From an uncultured Winogradskyella sp. (GTDB lineage: Bacteria; Bacteroidota; Bacteroidia; Flavobacteriales; Flavobacteriaceae), in the NCBI RefSeq assembly GCF_947498345.1, contig NZ_CANMJY010000002.1:248001-312000 (forward strand): a stretch of 64,000 nucleotides of DNA, written 5' to 3'. The notes below the pieces were generated by a model. It searched no databases. It worked only from the letters and a program-made list of their open reading frames with translations, and was not told where the DNA came from. Position numbers and translations under genes: made by a program. This document shows positions 24,820 to 33,318 of this stretch, piece after piece (position 1 is the first letter of the stretch; each line of letters opens with the position of its first letter).

Positions 24820-27576
24820 ATGGATAAATATTCCTTTCTCAACGCAGCACACACAGCATATTTTGCTGATTTGTACGACCAATACCTAAAAAATCCTGAT
24901 TCTGTAGAACCTAGTTGGCGTGCCTTTTTTCAAGGTTACGATTTCGGGTCTGAAAGCTATGGAATGGATGGTGAAATTGTTGAAGGTGTTTCTGCGCAAA
25001 TACCAGAGCAGCTTCAAAAAGAATTTCAGGTTGTAAAACTCATAGATGGCTATAGAAATCGAGGTCATTTATTTACAAAAACTAATCCAGTTAGAGCAAG
25101 ACGCAAATATGCTCCTACACTAGAGATTGAAAATTTTGGGTTATCACAAAGCGATTTAAACTCAACATTTTCGGCAGGTGAAATTATAGACTTGGGTGCA
25201 GCAACGCTCCAAAATATAATTGATCATTTAGAACGCATTTATTGCGATTCTATAGGTGTTGAGTATATGTATATAAGAAAACCAGAAGAGATTGATTGGA
25301 TTCAGAAAAAGTTGAATGTTAATGATAATCACCCTCAGTTTTCTGCAGATGAAAAGAAAAATATCTTAAAAAAGTTAAACGAAGCTGTATCTTTCGAAAC
25401 TTTTTTGCACACTAAATATGTTGGCCAAAAGCGCTTCTCTTTAGAAGGGAACGAATCCTTAATACCTGCCTTAGATGCTATGATTGAAACTGCTGCAGGT
25501 TATGGGGTAAAGGAATTTGTCATGGGAATGGCACACCGTGGACGATTAAGTACTTTAACAAATATCTTTGGTAAATCTGCGAAAGATATTTTTAGTGAGT
25601 TTGATGGTAAGGATTATGAAGAAAAGATCTTTGATGGTGATGTGAAATATCACCTAGGTTGGACAAGTGATCGCGAAACAGATACTGGTAAAAAAATTAA
25701 CTTAAGTATTGCACCAAACCCTTCACATTTAGAAACCGTTGGTGCAGTTGTAGAGGGCATTTCTAGAGCAAAGCAAGATAAAAATGAGATTGAAGATGCC
25801 TCTCAAGTCCTTCCGATAGTAGTTCATGGTGATGCAGCAATTGCAGGGCAGGGCTTAGTGTATGAGGTGGTACAAATGGCGCAGCTAGATGGTTATAAAA
25901 CAAACGGAACGGTTCATATCGTTGTTAATAATCAAATTGGATTTACAACCAATTATTTAGATGGTCGTTCTAGTACGTATTGTACAGATGTTGGTAAAGT
26001 GACGCTTTCACCTGTACTTCATGTCAATGCAGATGATGCAGAATCTGTAGTTCATGCTACATTATTTGCTTTACATTTTAGAATGAAATTTAAACGCGAC
26101 GTTTTTATTGACTTGCTGGGTTACAGAAAGTACGGTCATAATGAAGGAGATGAACCTAAGTTTACACAACCATTGTTATACAAAGCAATTTCTAAGCATA
26201 AGAATCCAAGAGATATTTATGCAGAACGATTAATTGCTGAAGGAGTGATTGATGATGGTTATGTAAAAAAAATTGAAAAGGAATACAAAGACAAACTTGA
26301 AGAAAAACTTGAAGACTCTCGTAAAATTGAAAAAACGGTTATTTCTCCCTTTATGCACGAGCAATGGAAGGATTTTGTTCGTGTAGATGAAAATGAAATG
26401 ATGAAGCCTGTAGATACAACAGTTTCTGAGGCGCTTCTTAAGGATATCACAAAGGTAATCTCTAATTTACCTGAGGATAAAAAATTTATTAGAAAAATTC
26501 AACGTTTAGTAGAGTCTCGTCAAAAAATGTTTGATGAAAATCGATTAGATTGGGCAATGGCTGAACATTTGGCCTATGGCTCATTATTAGTAGAAGGTTT
26601 TAATGTTAGAATTTCTGGTCAAGATGTAGAAAGAGGTACATTTTCACATAGACATGCTGTAGTTAAAGTTGAAGATAGTGAGGAAGAAATTATCTTACTG
26701 AAGAATGTTTCTAACAACCAAGGTCAGTTTAATATATTCAACTCTTTATTATCAGAGTATGGTGTTGTAGGATTTGATTATGGTTATGCTATGGCAAGCC
26801 CAAATACATTAACAATTTGGGAAGCACAATTTGGGGATTTTAGCAATGGAGCTCAGATAATGATAGACCAGTATATATCTTCTGGTGAAGATAAATGGAA
26901 AACACAAAATGGTTTAGTGATGCTATTACCTCATGGTTATGAAGGCCAGGGAGCAGAACACTCTTCGGGTCGTATGGAACGTTATTTGCAAGTTTGTGCT
27001 AAGGACAATATGTTTGTTGCTGATTGTACAACTCCTGCCAATATGTTTCATTTGTTGCGTAAACAAATGAAAGCCAATTACAGAAAACCCTTAGTTGTGT
27101 TTACTCCAAAAAGCTTATTACGTCACCCAAAAGTAGTTTCTACAGTAGATGAATTTGCTAATGGAAGTTTTCAAATGCTAATCGATGATGAAAATGCAAA
27201 AGCAGATAAAGTAAAAACTTTAGTTTTTGTAACAGGAAAGTTCTATTACGATATACTAGAAGAGCAAGAAAAGTTAAATAGAGATGATGTGGTTATAGTG
27301 CGAATAGAACAATTATTCCCACTCCCAGTTGAAGATATAAGAAACATTCTTAAGAAGTATAAAAATGCAGATGATGTAGTTTGGGCTCAAGAAGAGCCTA
27401 AAAACATGGGAGCTTATAGCCATATGTTAATGCACTTAGATGAAGCAAGACAATGGAGAGCAGCAAGTAGAAGACCTTATGGTGCTCCAGCAGCAGGTAG
27501 CTCAGTGCGTTCAAAAATTAGACATCAACAAGTTATAGATTACGTTTTTGATAAAAGCAAAAACAACCAGAGATAA
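24820..27576 (+). CDS. sucA: 2-oxoglutarate dehydrogenase E1 component
   Basis: This 918-residue thiamine-diphosphate enzyme decarboxylates 2-oxoglutarate and passes the succinyl group to E2 in the TCA cycle. It starts with the N-terminal E2-binding helix (SFLNAAHTAYFADLYDQYL). The TPP-binding core follows (MAHRGRLSTLTN near 240, HGDAAIAGQG near 337, RKYGHNEGDEP near 440), then the pyrimidine domain (GTFSHRHAV near 607) and the C-terminal transketolase domain. The length is within the family range. It is followed 43 bp later by sucB. Confidence 0.97.
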   Translation: MDKYSFLNAAHTAYFADLYDQYLKNPDSVEPSWRAFFQGYDFGSESYGMDGEIVEGVSAQIPEQLQKEFQVVKLIDGYRNRGHLFTKTNPVRARRKYAPTLEIENFGLSQSDLNSTFSAGEIIDLGAATLQNIIDHLERIYCDSIGVEYMYIRKPEEIDWIQKKLNVNDNHPQFSADEKKNILKKLNEAVSFETFLHTKYVGQKRFSLEGNESLIPALDAMIETAAGYGVKEFVMGMAHRGRLSTLTNIFGKSAKDIFSEFDGKDYEEKIFDGDVKYHLGWTSDRETDTGKKINLSIAPNPSHLETVGAVVEGISRAKQDKNEIEDASQVLPIVVHGDAAIAGQGLVYEVVQMAQLDGYKTNGTVHIVVNNQIGFTTNYLDGRSSTYCTDVGKVTLSPVLHVNADDAESVVHATLFALHFRMKFKRDVFIDLLGYRKYGHNEGDEPKFTQPLLYKAISKHKNPRDIYAERLIAEGVIDDGYVKKIEKEYKDKLEEKLEDSRKIEKTVISPFMHEQWKDFVRVDENEMMKPVDTTVSEALLKDITKVISNLPEDKKFIRKIQRLVESRQKMFDENRLDWAMAEHLAYGSLLVEGFNVRISGQDVERGTFSHRHAVVKVEDSEEEIILLKNVSNNQGQFNIFNSLLSEYGVVGFDYGYAMASPNTLTIWEAQFGDFSNGAQIMIDQYISSGEDKWKTQNGLVMLLPHGYEGQGAEHSSGRMERYLQVCAKDNMFVADCTTPANMFHLLRKQMKANYRKPLVVFTPKSLLRHPKVVSTVDEFANGSFQMLIDDENAKADKVKTLVFVTGKFYYDILEEQEKLNRDDVVIVRIEQLFPLPVEDIRNILKKYKNADDVVWAQEEPKNMGAYSHMLMHLDEARQWRAASRRPYGAPAAGSSVRSKIRHQQVIDYVFDKSKNNQR

Positions 27577-27619
27577 AAAATTAATACAACTCAAATTAGA
27601 GCTTAAATAAATAAAGCCC

Positions 27620-28837
27620 ATGATTTTAGAAATGAAAGTGCCTTCGCCAGGCGAGTCAATTACTGAAGTAGAGATAGCAGAATGGTTAGTGCAAGACGGA
27701 GATTATGTAGAAAAAGACCAAGCCATTGCAGAAGTCGATAGTGATAAAGCAACCCTCGAATTGCCAGCAGAAGCGAGCGGAACAATTACGTTAAAAGCAG
27801 AAGAAGGCGATGCCGTTGAGGTAGGAGCAGTTGTCTGTCTAATTGATACAAGCGCAACTAAACCAGAAGGAGGAGAAGCATCACCAGCTAAGGAACAGAA
27901 AAAAGAAGAAACCCCTAAAAAAGAAGAACCTAAATCTTCTACAACTGAAGCTAAAACTTATGCTACTGGTACACCAAGTCCTGCAGCTAAGAAGATATTG
28001 GATGAAAAAGGTATAGATACAAAATCAGTTTCTGGTACAGGTAGAGATGGTCGCATTACAAAAGAAGACGCTGTCAATGCTACACCATCTATGGGTACTC
28101 CTACAGGTGGTAATAGAGGAACATCACGTAGCAAAATGTCTATGTTGCGTCGCAAAGTAGCAGAACGTTTAGTAGAAGCTAAAAATACTACAGCGATGTT
28201 GACTACTTTTAACGAAGTAGATATGTCTCCAATTTTTGATTTACGTAAGCAATATAAAGAAGACTTTAAAGCAAAACATGGTGTAAGCCTTGGGTTTATG
28301 AGCTTTTTTACTTTGGCTGTAGTGAGAGCACTAAAGATGTATCCAGCAGTGAACTCTATGATAGATGGTAAAGAAATGCTGTCTTACGATTTTTGCGACA
28401 TCAGTATAGCAGTATCTGGCCCCAAAGGGCTAATGGTGCCAGTAATCAGAAATGCTGAAAATTTATCATTTAGAGGAGTGGAATCAGAGGTAAAGCGTTT
28501 AGCAATCAGGGCTCGTGATGGTCAAATTACAGTTGACGAAATGACGGGAGGCACATTTACTATTTCTAACGGAGGTGTATTTGGTAGTATGTTATCTACA
28601 CCAATTATAAACCCACCACAAAGCGGAATTTTAGGAATGCATAATATTGTTGAACGACCTGTAGCAATTAATGGTAAGGTTGAAATTCGCCCAATAATGT
28701 TTGTTGCATTATCTTATGATCATAGAATTATTGACGGAAAAGAATCTGTTGGTTTCTTGGTGGCAGTTAAAGAAGCGCTAGAAAACCCTGTAGAATTATT
28801 AATGGATAACAATCCAAAGAAAGCTTTAGAAATGTAA
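27620..28837 (+). CDS. sucB: Dihydrolipoamide succinyltransferase (E2 of 2-oxoglutarate dehydrogenase)
   Basis: This 405-residue acyltransferase transfers the succinyl group from lipoate to CoA. It has one lipoyl domain (about 1-78) with the lipoylation site VDSDKATLE, and a long Glu/Lys/Pro/Ala linker. Then come the E1/E3-binding domain ([14 protein letters not shown], about 125-160) and the catalytic domain ending in the HRIIDG active-site motif. It is co-transcribed with sucA and ends at a strong terminator. The E3 gene is not in the window. Confidence 0.96.
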   Translation: MILEMKVPSPGESITEVEIAEWLVQDGDYVEKDQAIAEVDSDKATLELPAEASGTITLKAEEGDAVEVGAVVCLIDTSATKPEGGEASPAKEQKKEETPKKEEPKSSTTEAKTYATGTPSPAAKKILDEKGIDTKSVSGTGRDGRITKEDAVNATPSMGTPTGGNRGTSRSKMSMLRRKVAERLVEAKNTTAMLTTFNEVDMSPIFDLRKQYKEDFKAKHGVSLGFMSFFTLAVVRALKMYPAVNSMIDGKEMLSYDFCDISIAVSGPKGLMVPVIRNAENLSFRGVESEVKRLAIRARDGQITVDEMTGGTFTISNGGVFGSMLSTPIINPPQSGILGMHNIVERPVAINGKVEIRPIMFVALSYDHRIIDGKESVGFLVAVKEALENPVELLMDNNPKKALEM

Positions 28838-28857
28838 AATTTTAAATATCTATAAGC

Positions 28858-28896
28858 AAAAAGCGCAATTTGAAAACAAATTGCGCTTTTTTACTC
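28858..28896 (+). terminator. Terminator of sucAB
   Basis: A perfect 14-bp stem (AAAAAGCGCAATTT / AAATTGCGCTTTTT) with a 6-nt loop, followed by T residues. The A-rich 5' flank means it can also stop minus-strand transcripts from the small gene at 28924-29037. Confidence 0.85.
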
Positions 28897-28923
28897 CTAA
28901 CTAACAAGAGTAACTAACTAAAA

Positions 28924-29037
28924 TTAACTAAAAAAATTAACAGCGATATTGGCTGAGATTACAATGATAGAGCTTACTATGAGTAATATCATAAAAATTC
29001 TATCCCTTTTTGCAGTATTATCTTTCATTGTTTCCAT
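28924..29037 (-). CDS. Possible 37-residue single-helix membrane peptide
   Basis: A short frame encodes METMKDNTAKRDRIF followed by one strongly hydrophobic helix (about residues 16-34) and FFS. The charged N-terminus with one transmembrane helix is typical of real small membrane proteins, and no other gene lies here. It could also start at Met4. It lies downstream of the second small RNA unit, separated by its hairpin. Coding is uncertain because it is short and the ribosome-binding signal is weak, as usual in this phylum. Confidence 0.4.
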   Translation of the reverse strand: METMKDNTAKRDRIFMILLIVSSIIVISANIAVNFFS

Positions 29038-29048
29038 ATATAGTAATT

Positions 29049-29083
29049 TAAAAAAGCTCTGAACCATAAGCTAATTCAGAACT
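29049..29083 (-). terminator. Terminator-like hairpin of small RNA unit B
   Basis: On the minus strand AGTTCTGAA and TTCAGAGCT (29055-29083) pair with one G-U over an 11-nt loop, followed by TTTTTT. Confidence 0.6.
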
Positions 29084-29127
29084 TTCAAGAACTTAACTTG
29101 AGGCGTTGATTAATAGCTGATGTAAAA
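29049..29127 (-). ncRNA. Candidate small RNA B, downstream of a TACGTA palindrome
   Basis: A transcript starting near 29127 is predicted from an imperfect -7 box (ATTATTTG on the minus strand, 29131-29138), placed 14 bp after the palindrome at 29153-29170. It would end at the hairpin 29055-29083, whose minus-strand tail is six T. No ATG lies in it. It shares AGCTATTAAT and AGTTCTT with unit A. Ends are estimates. Confidence 0.45.
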
Positions 29128-29152
29128 TTGCAAATAATTTTAAAGCCATACT

Positions 29153-29170
29153 ATACGTAGAACTACGTAT
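29153..29170. promoter_or_regulatory. TACGTA palindrome of unit B (7-2-7 site)
   Basis: Perfect 18-bp palindrome ATACGTAG-AA-CTACGTAT. The inner part is two inverted 7-mers 2 bp apart, the geometry of NarL-type response regulator sites. It sits about 34 bp upstream of the predicted start of unit B. Confidence 0.6.
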
Positions 29171-29196
29171 TTTTTGATTTTTTTAATGTAATTCAC

Positions 29197-29228
29197 AAAA
29201 AAGAGCCCTGAACATATGTTCAAGGCTC
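29197..29228 (-). terminator. Terminator of small RNA unit A or of the response-regulator operon
   Basis: GAGCC-C-TGAAC and GTTCA-A-GGCTC (29203-29228) pair with one mismatch around ATAT, followed on the minus strand by six T. Confidence 0.75.
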
Positions 29229-29292
29229 AAATAATCCCCTAAGAACTAATTAATAGCTCGTTATTAACCCTTAATTAATAACAATGTAAATT
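29197..29292 (-). ncRNA. Candidate small RNA A, downstream of a TACGTA palindrome
   Basis: A transcript starting near 29292 is predicted from TATATTTC (29296-29303, one mismatch to TAnnTTTG), 13 bp after the palindrome at 29317-29334. It would end at the hairpin 29203-29228 with six T on the minus strand. There is no ATG. The layout palindrome, -7 box, AGCTATTAAT, AGTTCTT, hairpin is the same as in unit B. Ends are estimates; it might instead be the 3' end of the response-regulator mRNA. Confidence 0.45.
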
Positions 29293-29316
29293 TCAGAAAT
29301 ATATTCATACAATAAT

Positions 29317-29334
29317 ATACGTAACCTTACGTAT
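29317..29334. promoter_or_regulatory. TACGTA palindrome of unit A (7-2-7 site)
   Basis: Perfect 18-bp palindrome ATACGTAA-CC-TTACGTAT, starting 2 bp beyond the end of the response-regulator gene. It has the same outer 7 bp and the same 2-bp centre spacing as the copy at 29153-29170. Confidence 0.6.
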
Positions 29335-29336
29335 TT

Positions 29337-29978
29337 TTAAGATAAATGACGTTGATTCTCTTTAGCCCAAATAAGAAGACTGTTTTGGGTTTTTTCTATT
29401 TCTAATTTCCTGATAATGTTGCTTTTGTGCTTTTCAACGGTTCTTGGTGAGATGAATAATTGTTCTGCAATTTCTCTTGCAGTCTTATTCTCAGTAATTA
29501 ATTTTAAGATTTTTAATTCTGTTTTTGTTATAAGATTTAATTTCTCAGGCGTTTTATCTACTTCGATATAAGCTAAAAGTTCTGGACTAAAATATGGGGT
29601 GTCTTTAATAACTGATGATATACAATTTTCTATTTCATCTAAAGCAAACTCTTTTAGTACATAACCGTAAATCCCTAATGCTTTAGCTTTAGTATAAATT
29701 TTTTCATCTTTTTCAAAGGTGATGAGAATAACTTTGGTTGAAAGATTAACTTTTCTACATTTCTCAGCAATTTGTAGCCCTGTGTAAAAAGGCATTTTAA
29801 TATCCAGAATTGCTATATCTGGTACATGAGCTTTTATTAAAGCTAATGCTTCTTTTCCGTTTTTAGCACTAGCTAAAACGTTATATTTTTTTTCAAATAA
29901 AAATTCTTCAAGACCTTTTAGAACTAAAGGATGGTCATCTGCAATTATGATGGTTGGGCTCATTTTGCTATTATTCAA
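29337..29978 (-). CDS. NarL/FixJ-type response regulator, no adjacent kinase
   Basis: A 213-residue regulator with an N-terminal receiver domain (acidic pair Asp14-Asp15, phosphoacceptor Asp59 in DIAILDIKMP, Thr87, Lys109) and a C-terminal LuxR-type HTH (about 150-205; TAREIAEQLFISPRTVEKHKSNIIRKL). Phosphorylation would trigger dimer binding to inverted 7-mers. No sensor kinase lies beside it, so it is an orphan. It follows a retropepsin-like gene by 16 bp. The two TACGTA palindromes just downstream are the best candidate targets. A start at Met6 is also possible. Confidence 0.92.
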   Translation of the reverse strand: MNNSKMSPTIIIADDHPLVLKGLEEFLFEKKYNVLASAKNGKEALALIKAHVPDIAILDIKMPFYTGLQIAEKCRKVNLSTKVILITFEKDEKIYTKAKALGIYGYVLKEFALDEIENCISSVIKDTPYFSPELLAYIEVDKTPEKLNLITKTELKILKLITENKTAREIAEQLFISPRTVEKHKSNIIRKLEIEKTQNSLLIWAKENQRHLS

Positions 29979-29994
29979 CTTAGATTTAAATATA

Positions 29995-30462
29995 CTAAGA
30001 ATCTTTAGGTAATGAAATTTCTTTTAGTTTTAAATAGAGGTATTTTTTTTCGTAATCAATAATAGCTTTGCCTTTCTTCAAAATATCAGCACCAATAATA
30101 CCGTCTACAGGATCTGCATTATGGTTTATAAGACCGTTATTAACATGAGATAAATTAAACAAGATTAATGCAACTTTGTGTTTTTTCCATTTGCCAATTT
30201 TTAAGTCGTTAGATTTTGAAATTTGTGTTAACATATTAGAAGCACCCGCTCCTACAGCCTTTACATCAGAATCTTTGACCCTAAGATTAAAACGCTCAAT
30301 AGCCTCAAACCCAACACAACTGCTAGATGCTCCTGTATCTAATATAAAACGTCCTTTTACACCATTAATAGATGCTTTAATTTCAAAATGATTGGTTTTG
30401 GTCAGCTTCAACTTAATCTTAGAATAGCCTTTAGGTATAAGAAAGCTTTGTAGAGTTTCCAT
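29995..30462 (-). CDS. Retropepsin-like aspartyl protease family protein
   Basis: This 155-residue protein has the single-lobe aspartyl protease motif LDTGA (Asp42) in FILDTGASSSCVGFEAIERF, and the matching glycine flap and closing segment DGIIGADILKKGKAIIDYEKKYL. Retropepsin-like proteins act as homodimers, each lobe giving one catalytic Asp. It has no signal peptide, so it is likely cytoplasmic. It lies 16 bp upstream of the response-regulator gene and shares its transcript. The substrate is unknown, and a non-proteolytic role is possible. Confidence 0.82.
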   Translation of the reverse strand: METLQSFLIPKGYSKIKLKLTKTNHFEIKASINGVKGRFILDTGASSSCVGFEAIERFNLRVKDSDVKAVGAGASNMLTQISKSNDLKIGKWKKHKVALILFNLSHVNNGLINHNADPVDGIIGADILKKGKAIIDYEKKYLYLKLKEISLPKDS

Positions 30463-30498
30463 TTTAATAATTTATGTAAATATAATACTCTAAACGAT

Positions 30499-30506
30499 TA
30501 TTTTTG
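30499..30506 (+). promoter_or_regulatory. -7 box of the tatD-ansA unit
   Basis: TATTTTTG matches TAnnTTTG and ends 4 bp before the tatD start codon, so the transcript would be nearly leaderless. Confidence 0.45.
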
Positions 30507-30510
30507 CTGA

Positions 30511-31278
30511 ATGATTATAACAGATACGCATACACATTTATATAGTGAAGCTTTTGATGCCGATAGAATAGAAATGATAAAGAGAGCCATAGACGCAAAT
30601 GTTAAACGTTTTTTTATTCCTGCAATAGATTCTACATATACTAAACCTATGTTGCAATTAGAGAAAGACTTTCCAGAGCATATCTATTTAATGATGGGGT
30701 TACATCCCACACATGTAAAAGAGAATTTTAAAGAAGAACTAAAACATGTAGAGGAGCAACTCAGTAAACGAAAATTTTATGCCGTTGGCGAGATAGGAAT
30801 TGATTTATATTGGGACAAAACAACTTTAGGTATCCAGATAGAGGCCTTTAGATATCAAATTAAACTCGCAAAAAAATATAAACTTCCTATAGTAATTCAT
30901 TGCAGAGATGCTTTTGATGAAATTTTTGAAGTTTTAGAAACTGAAAAATCTAATGACCTATATGGGATTTTCCATTGTTTTACAGGAAATATAGAGCAAG
31001 CACATCAGGCCATATCTTATAATATGAAATTAGGTATTGGAGGAGTAGTCACTTTTAAAAATGGAAAAATAGACCAATTTATAAATCAAATTGATTTAAA
31101 ACATATTGTTTTAGAAACAGATTCTCCTTACTTAGCACCAAAACCATACAGAGGAAAACGAAATGAAAGTTCCTATATACACATGGTATTAAAAAAATTA
31201 TCCGAACTTTACCAAATCAGCGAAGCAGATATTGCTCATATTACTACAGAAAATTCAAAACACGTATTTGGTATTTAA
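30511..31278 (+). CDS. tatD: TatD-family metal-dependent DNase
   Basis: This 255-residue TIM-barrel hydrolase has the family metal ligands: DTHTHL at residue 5-10, GEIGIDLYW (about 92-100), VIHCRDA (about 130), FHCFTG (about 155) and ETDSPYLAPKPYRGKRNE (about 205-222). TatD proteins are magnesium-dependent 3'-5' exonucleases linked to DNA repair and turnover. The gene is followed by ansA after 3 bp, so the two form one unit. Confidence 0.93.
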   Translation: MIITDTHTHLYSEAFDADRIEMIKRAIDANVKRFFIPAIDSTYTKPMLQLEKDFPEHIYLMMGLHPTHVKENFKEELKHVEEQLSKRKFYAVGEIGIDLYWDKTTLGIQIEAFRYQIKLAKKYKLPIVIHCRDAFDEIFEVLETEKSNDLYGIFHCFTGNIEQAHQAISYNMKLGIGGVVTFKNGKIDQFINQIDLKHIVLETDSPYLAPKPYRGKRNESSYIHMVLKKLSELYQISEADIAHITTENSKHVFGI

Positions 31279-31281
31279 CAT

Positions 31282-32307
31282 ATGCAAAAACCTAACATAC
31301 TATTAATATATACCGGAGGTACTATAGGAATGATCAAAGATGCAGATAGTGGTGCGCTTAAAGCATTTGATTTTGATAACCTATTAGACAAAATCCCTGA
31401 ACTACGCCTTTTAGATTGTAATATAGAAACCAAATCCTTTAAAAGCCCAATAGATTCTTCTAACATGAATCCGGAATATTGGGCTGTTATAGCTAAAATC
31501 ATTTCAAATCAGTACAATACTTTTGATGGCTTTGTTGTATTACATGGTAGTGATACTATGAGTTATTCGGCTTCTGCATTAAGCTTTATGTTAGAGAATT
31601 TATCAAAACCGGTCATATTTACAGGGTCTCAGCTACCAATTGGGGATTTACGCACTGACGCTAAAGAAAACCTTATTACGTCTATTCAAATGGCATCATT
31701 GCAAAATAAAGGCGAGCCTGTAATTAAGGAGGTATGTCTTTATTTTGAATACAAACTTTATAGAGGAAATAGAACCACAAAAATTAATGCAGAACATTTT
31801 GAGGCTTTTGACTCGCTAAATTATCCTCATTTGGCAGAATCAGGGGTGCATCTAAATGTTAATACAGAATATTTGTTAAAACCTAATTTAGGAAAAGAGC
31901 TAATATTGCGTACAGCGATGGATACCAATATTGGAATTTTGAAGTTATTTCCAGGTATATCCAAGCCTATTGTAGAAGCTGTACTTAGAAGTCAATTAAT
32001 AAAAGGATTGATAATTGAAACTTATGGTTCTGGGAATGCAACAACAGAGTCTTGGTTTGTTGATTTACTAGAAGAAGCTATAAACAAGGGTTTACATATT
32101 GTTAATGTAACTCAATGTGCCGGAGGAAGTGTTGCAATGGGGCAATACGAAACCAGCTCGCAGTTAAAACGTATAGGTGTAATTTCTGGTAAAGATATTA
32201 CTACTGAAGCAGCGGTAGCAAAACTCATGTATTTATTAAGTAAAAATCTTGAAACAAAAGATTTCAAAACTACTTTTGAAACCCCGTTAAGAGGCGAAAT
32301 GACCTAA
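31282..32307 (+). CDS. ansA: Type I L-asparaginase
   Basis: This 341-residue enzyme hydrolyses asparagine to aspartate and ammonia. Both active-site signatures are visible: IYTGGTIGM near the N-terminus (catalytic Thr14 region) and VVLHGSDTMSYSA (about 87-99). The lack of a signal peptide marks the low-affinity cytoplasmic type I enzyme. It starts 3 bp after tatD; whether it has its own promoter cannot be decided. Confidence 0.94.
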   Translation: MQKPNILLIYTGGTIGMIKDADSGALKAFDFDNLLDKIPELRLLDCNIETKSFKSPIDSSNMNPEYWAVIAKIISNQYNTFDGFVVLHGSDTMSYSASALSFMLENLSKPVIFTGSQLPIGDLRTDAKENLITSIQMASLQNKGEPVIKEVCLYFEYKLYRGNRTTKINAEHFEAFDSLNYPHLAESGVHLNVNTEYLLKPNLGKELILRTAMDTNIGILKLFPGISKPIVEAVLRSQLIKGLIIETYGSGNATTESWFVDLLEEAINKGLHIVNVTQCAGGSVAMGQYETSSQLKRIGVISGKDITTEAAVAKLMYLLSKNLETKDFKTTFETPLRGEMT

Positions 32308-32381
32308 AAATAACAGTATAAATTTCAGCGTTTAAAGTTTTTTTTGTTATTTGGCGTTCTGTAATTTTTACTAGGATTTAC

Positions 32382-32469
32382 AGAGAGGTGGCCGAGTGGT
32401 CGAAGGCGCACGCCTGGAAAGTGTGTATACTCCAAAAGGGTATCGAGGGTTCGAATCCCTTCCTCTCTG
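32382..32469 (+). tRNA. tRNA-Ser (anticodon GGA)
   Basis: A complete class II cloverleaf is visible: acceptor arms AGAGAGG and CCTCTCT, discriminator G at 32469, D-arm with GGCCGAGTGG, anticodon stem CACGC/GTGTG with loop CTGGAAA (anticodon at 32416-32418), a long variable arm, and TTCGAAT in the T-loop. It reads UCC and UCU codons. The CCA end is not encoded. Just 75 bp separate it from the exbB-like gene. Confidence 0.97.
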
Positions 32470-32544
32470 CATAGATTTTTAGGAAATTGTTACATTATTT
32501 TTTTATCTTTAACACTTTAACTAATAAAATTAAGATTAAGAACA

Positions 32545-33309
32545 ATGAAAAGATTATTTTCTATCCTTGCCATTACATGTTTAATGGCTATCGGAACTGT
32601 TAATGCAAATGCAACAACATTAGCTACTACAACAGCAACAGTAACAAGCGTAACTCAAGATGATGCACCTGCAGAGGATTTGAGTTTCCATCAAGAATTA
32701 AAAAAGCGTTTTATTGAAGGTGGTCCTGGATTTATGGGAATTGTATTATTATGTTTAATTCTTGGACTGGCTATTGCTATAGAAAGAATTATCTTTTTAA
32801 ACCTTTCTACAACTAACACTAAAAAATTAACCCAAAACGTTGAAGATGCCTTAAACTCTGGTGGAATAGAAGCAGCTAAAGAAGTTTGTAGAAATACTAA
32901 AGGACCTGTGGCGTCAATTTTCTATCAAGGTTTAGATCGTGCAGACGAAGATTTAGATGCTGCAGAAAAAGCGGTAGTTGCTTATGGTGGAGTACAAATG
33001 GGACAGTTAGAGAAGAATGTATCTTGGATATCTTTATTTATAGCCTTGGCACCAATGCTTGGTTTCATGGGTACAGTAATTGGTATGATTCAAGCTTTTG
33101 ATAAAATTGAAGCGGCAGGAGATATGCAACCATCCTTAGTAGCTGGTGGTATTAAAGTAGCACTTTTAACTACAGTATTTGGTCTTATTGTTGCGATTAT
33201 ACTTCAGATTTTTTACAACTACATTATTGCTAAGATCGATAGTATTGTAAATGACATGGAAGATGCATCAATTACCTTAATGGATTTATTAGTAAGACAC
33301 AAAAAATAA
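32545..33309 (+). CDS. exbB: MotA/TolQ/ExbB proton-channel family protein
   Basis: This 254-residue inner-membrane protein starts with a signal-like segment (LMAIGTVNANA) and a short Thr-rich stretch. It then has one helix (about 60-85), a cytoplasmic domain, and two helices with the channel signature LAPMLGFMGTVIGMI and VALLTTVFGLIVAI. With ExbD it forms the proton-driven motor that energises TonB or related trans-envelope systems. It heads a four-gene unit, with a short membrane protein next and two exbD genes after. Confidence 0.9.
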   Translation: MKRLFSILAITCLMAIGTVNANATTLATTTATVTSVTQDDAPAEDLSFHQELKKRFIEGGPGFMGIVLLCLILGLAIAIERIIFLNLSTTNTKKLTQNVEDALNSGGIEAAKEVCRNTKGPVASIFYQGLDRADEDLDAAEKAVVAYGGVQMGQLEKNVSWISLFIALAPMLGFMGTVIGMIQAFDKIEAAGDMQPSLVAGGIKVALLTTVFGLIVAIILQIFYNYIIAKIDSIVNDMEDASITLMDLLVRHKK

Positions 33310-33318
33310 AAATTAACT

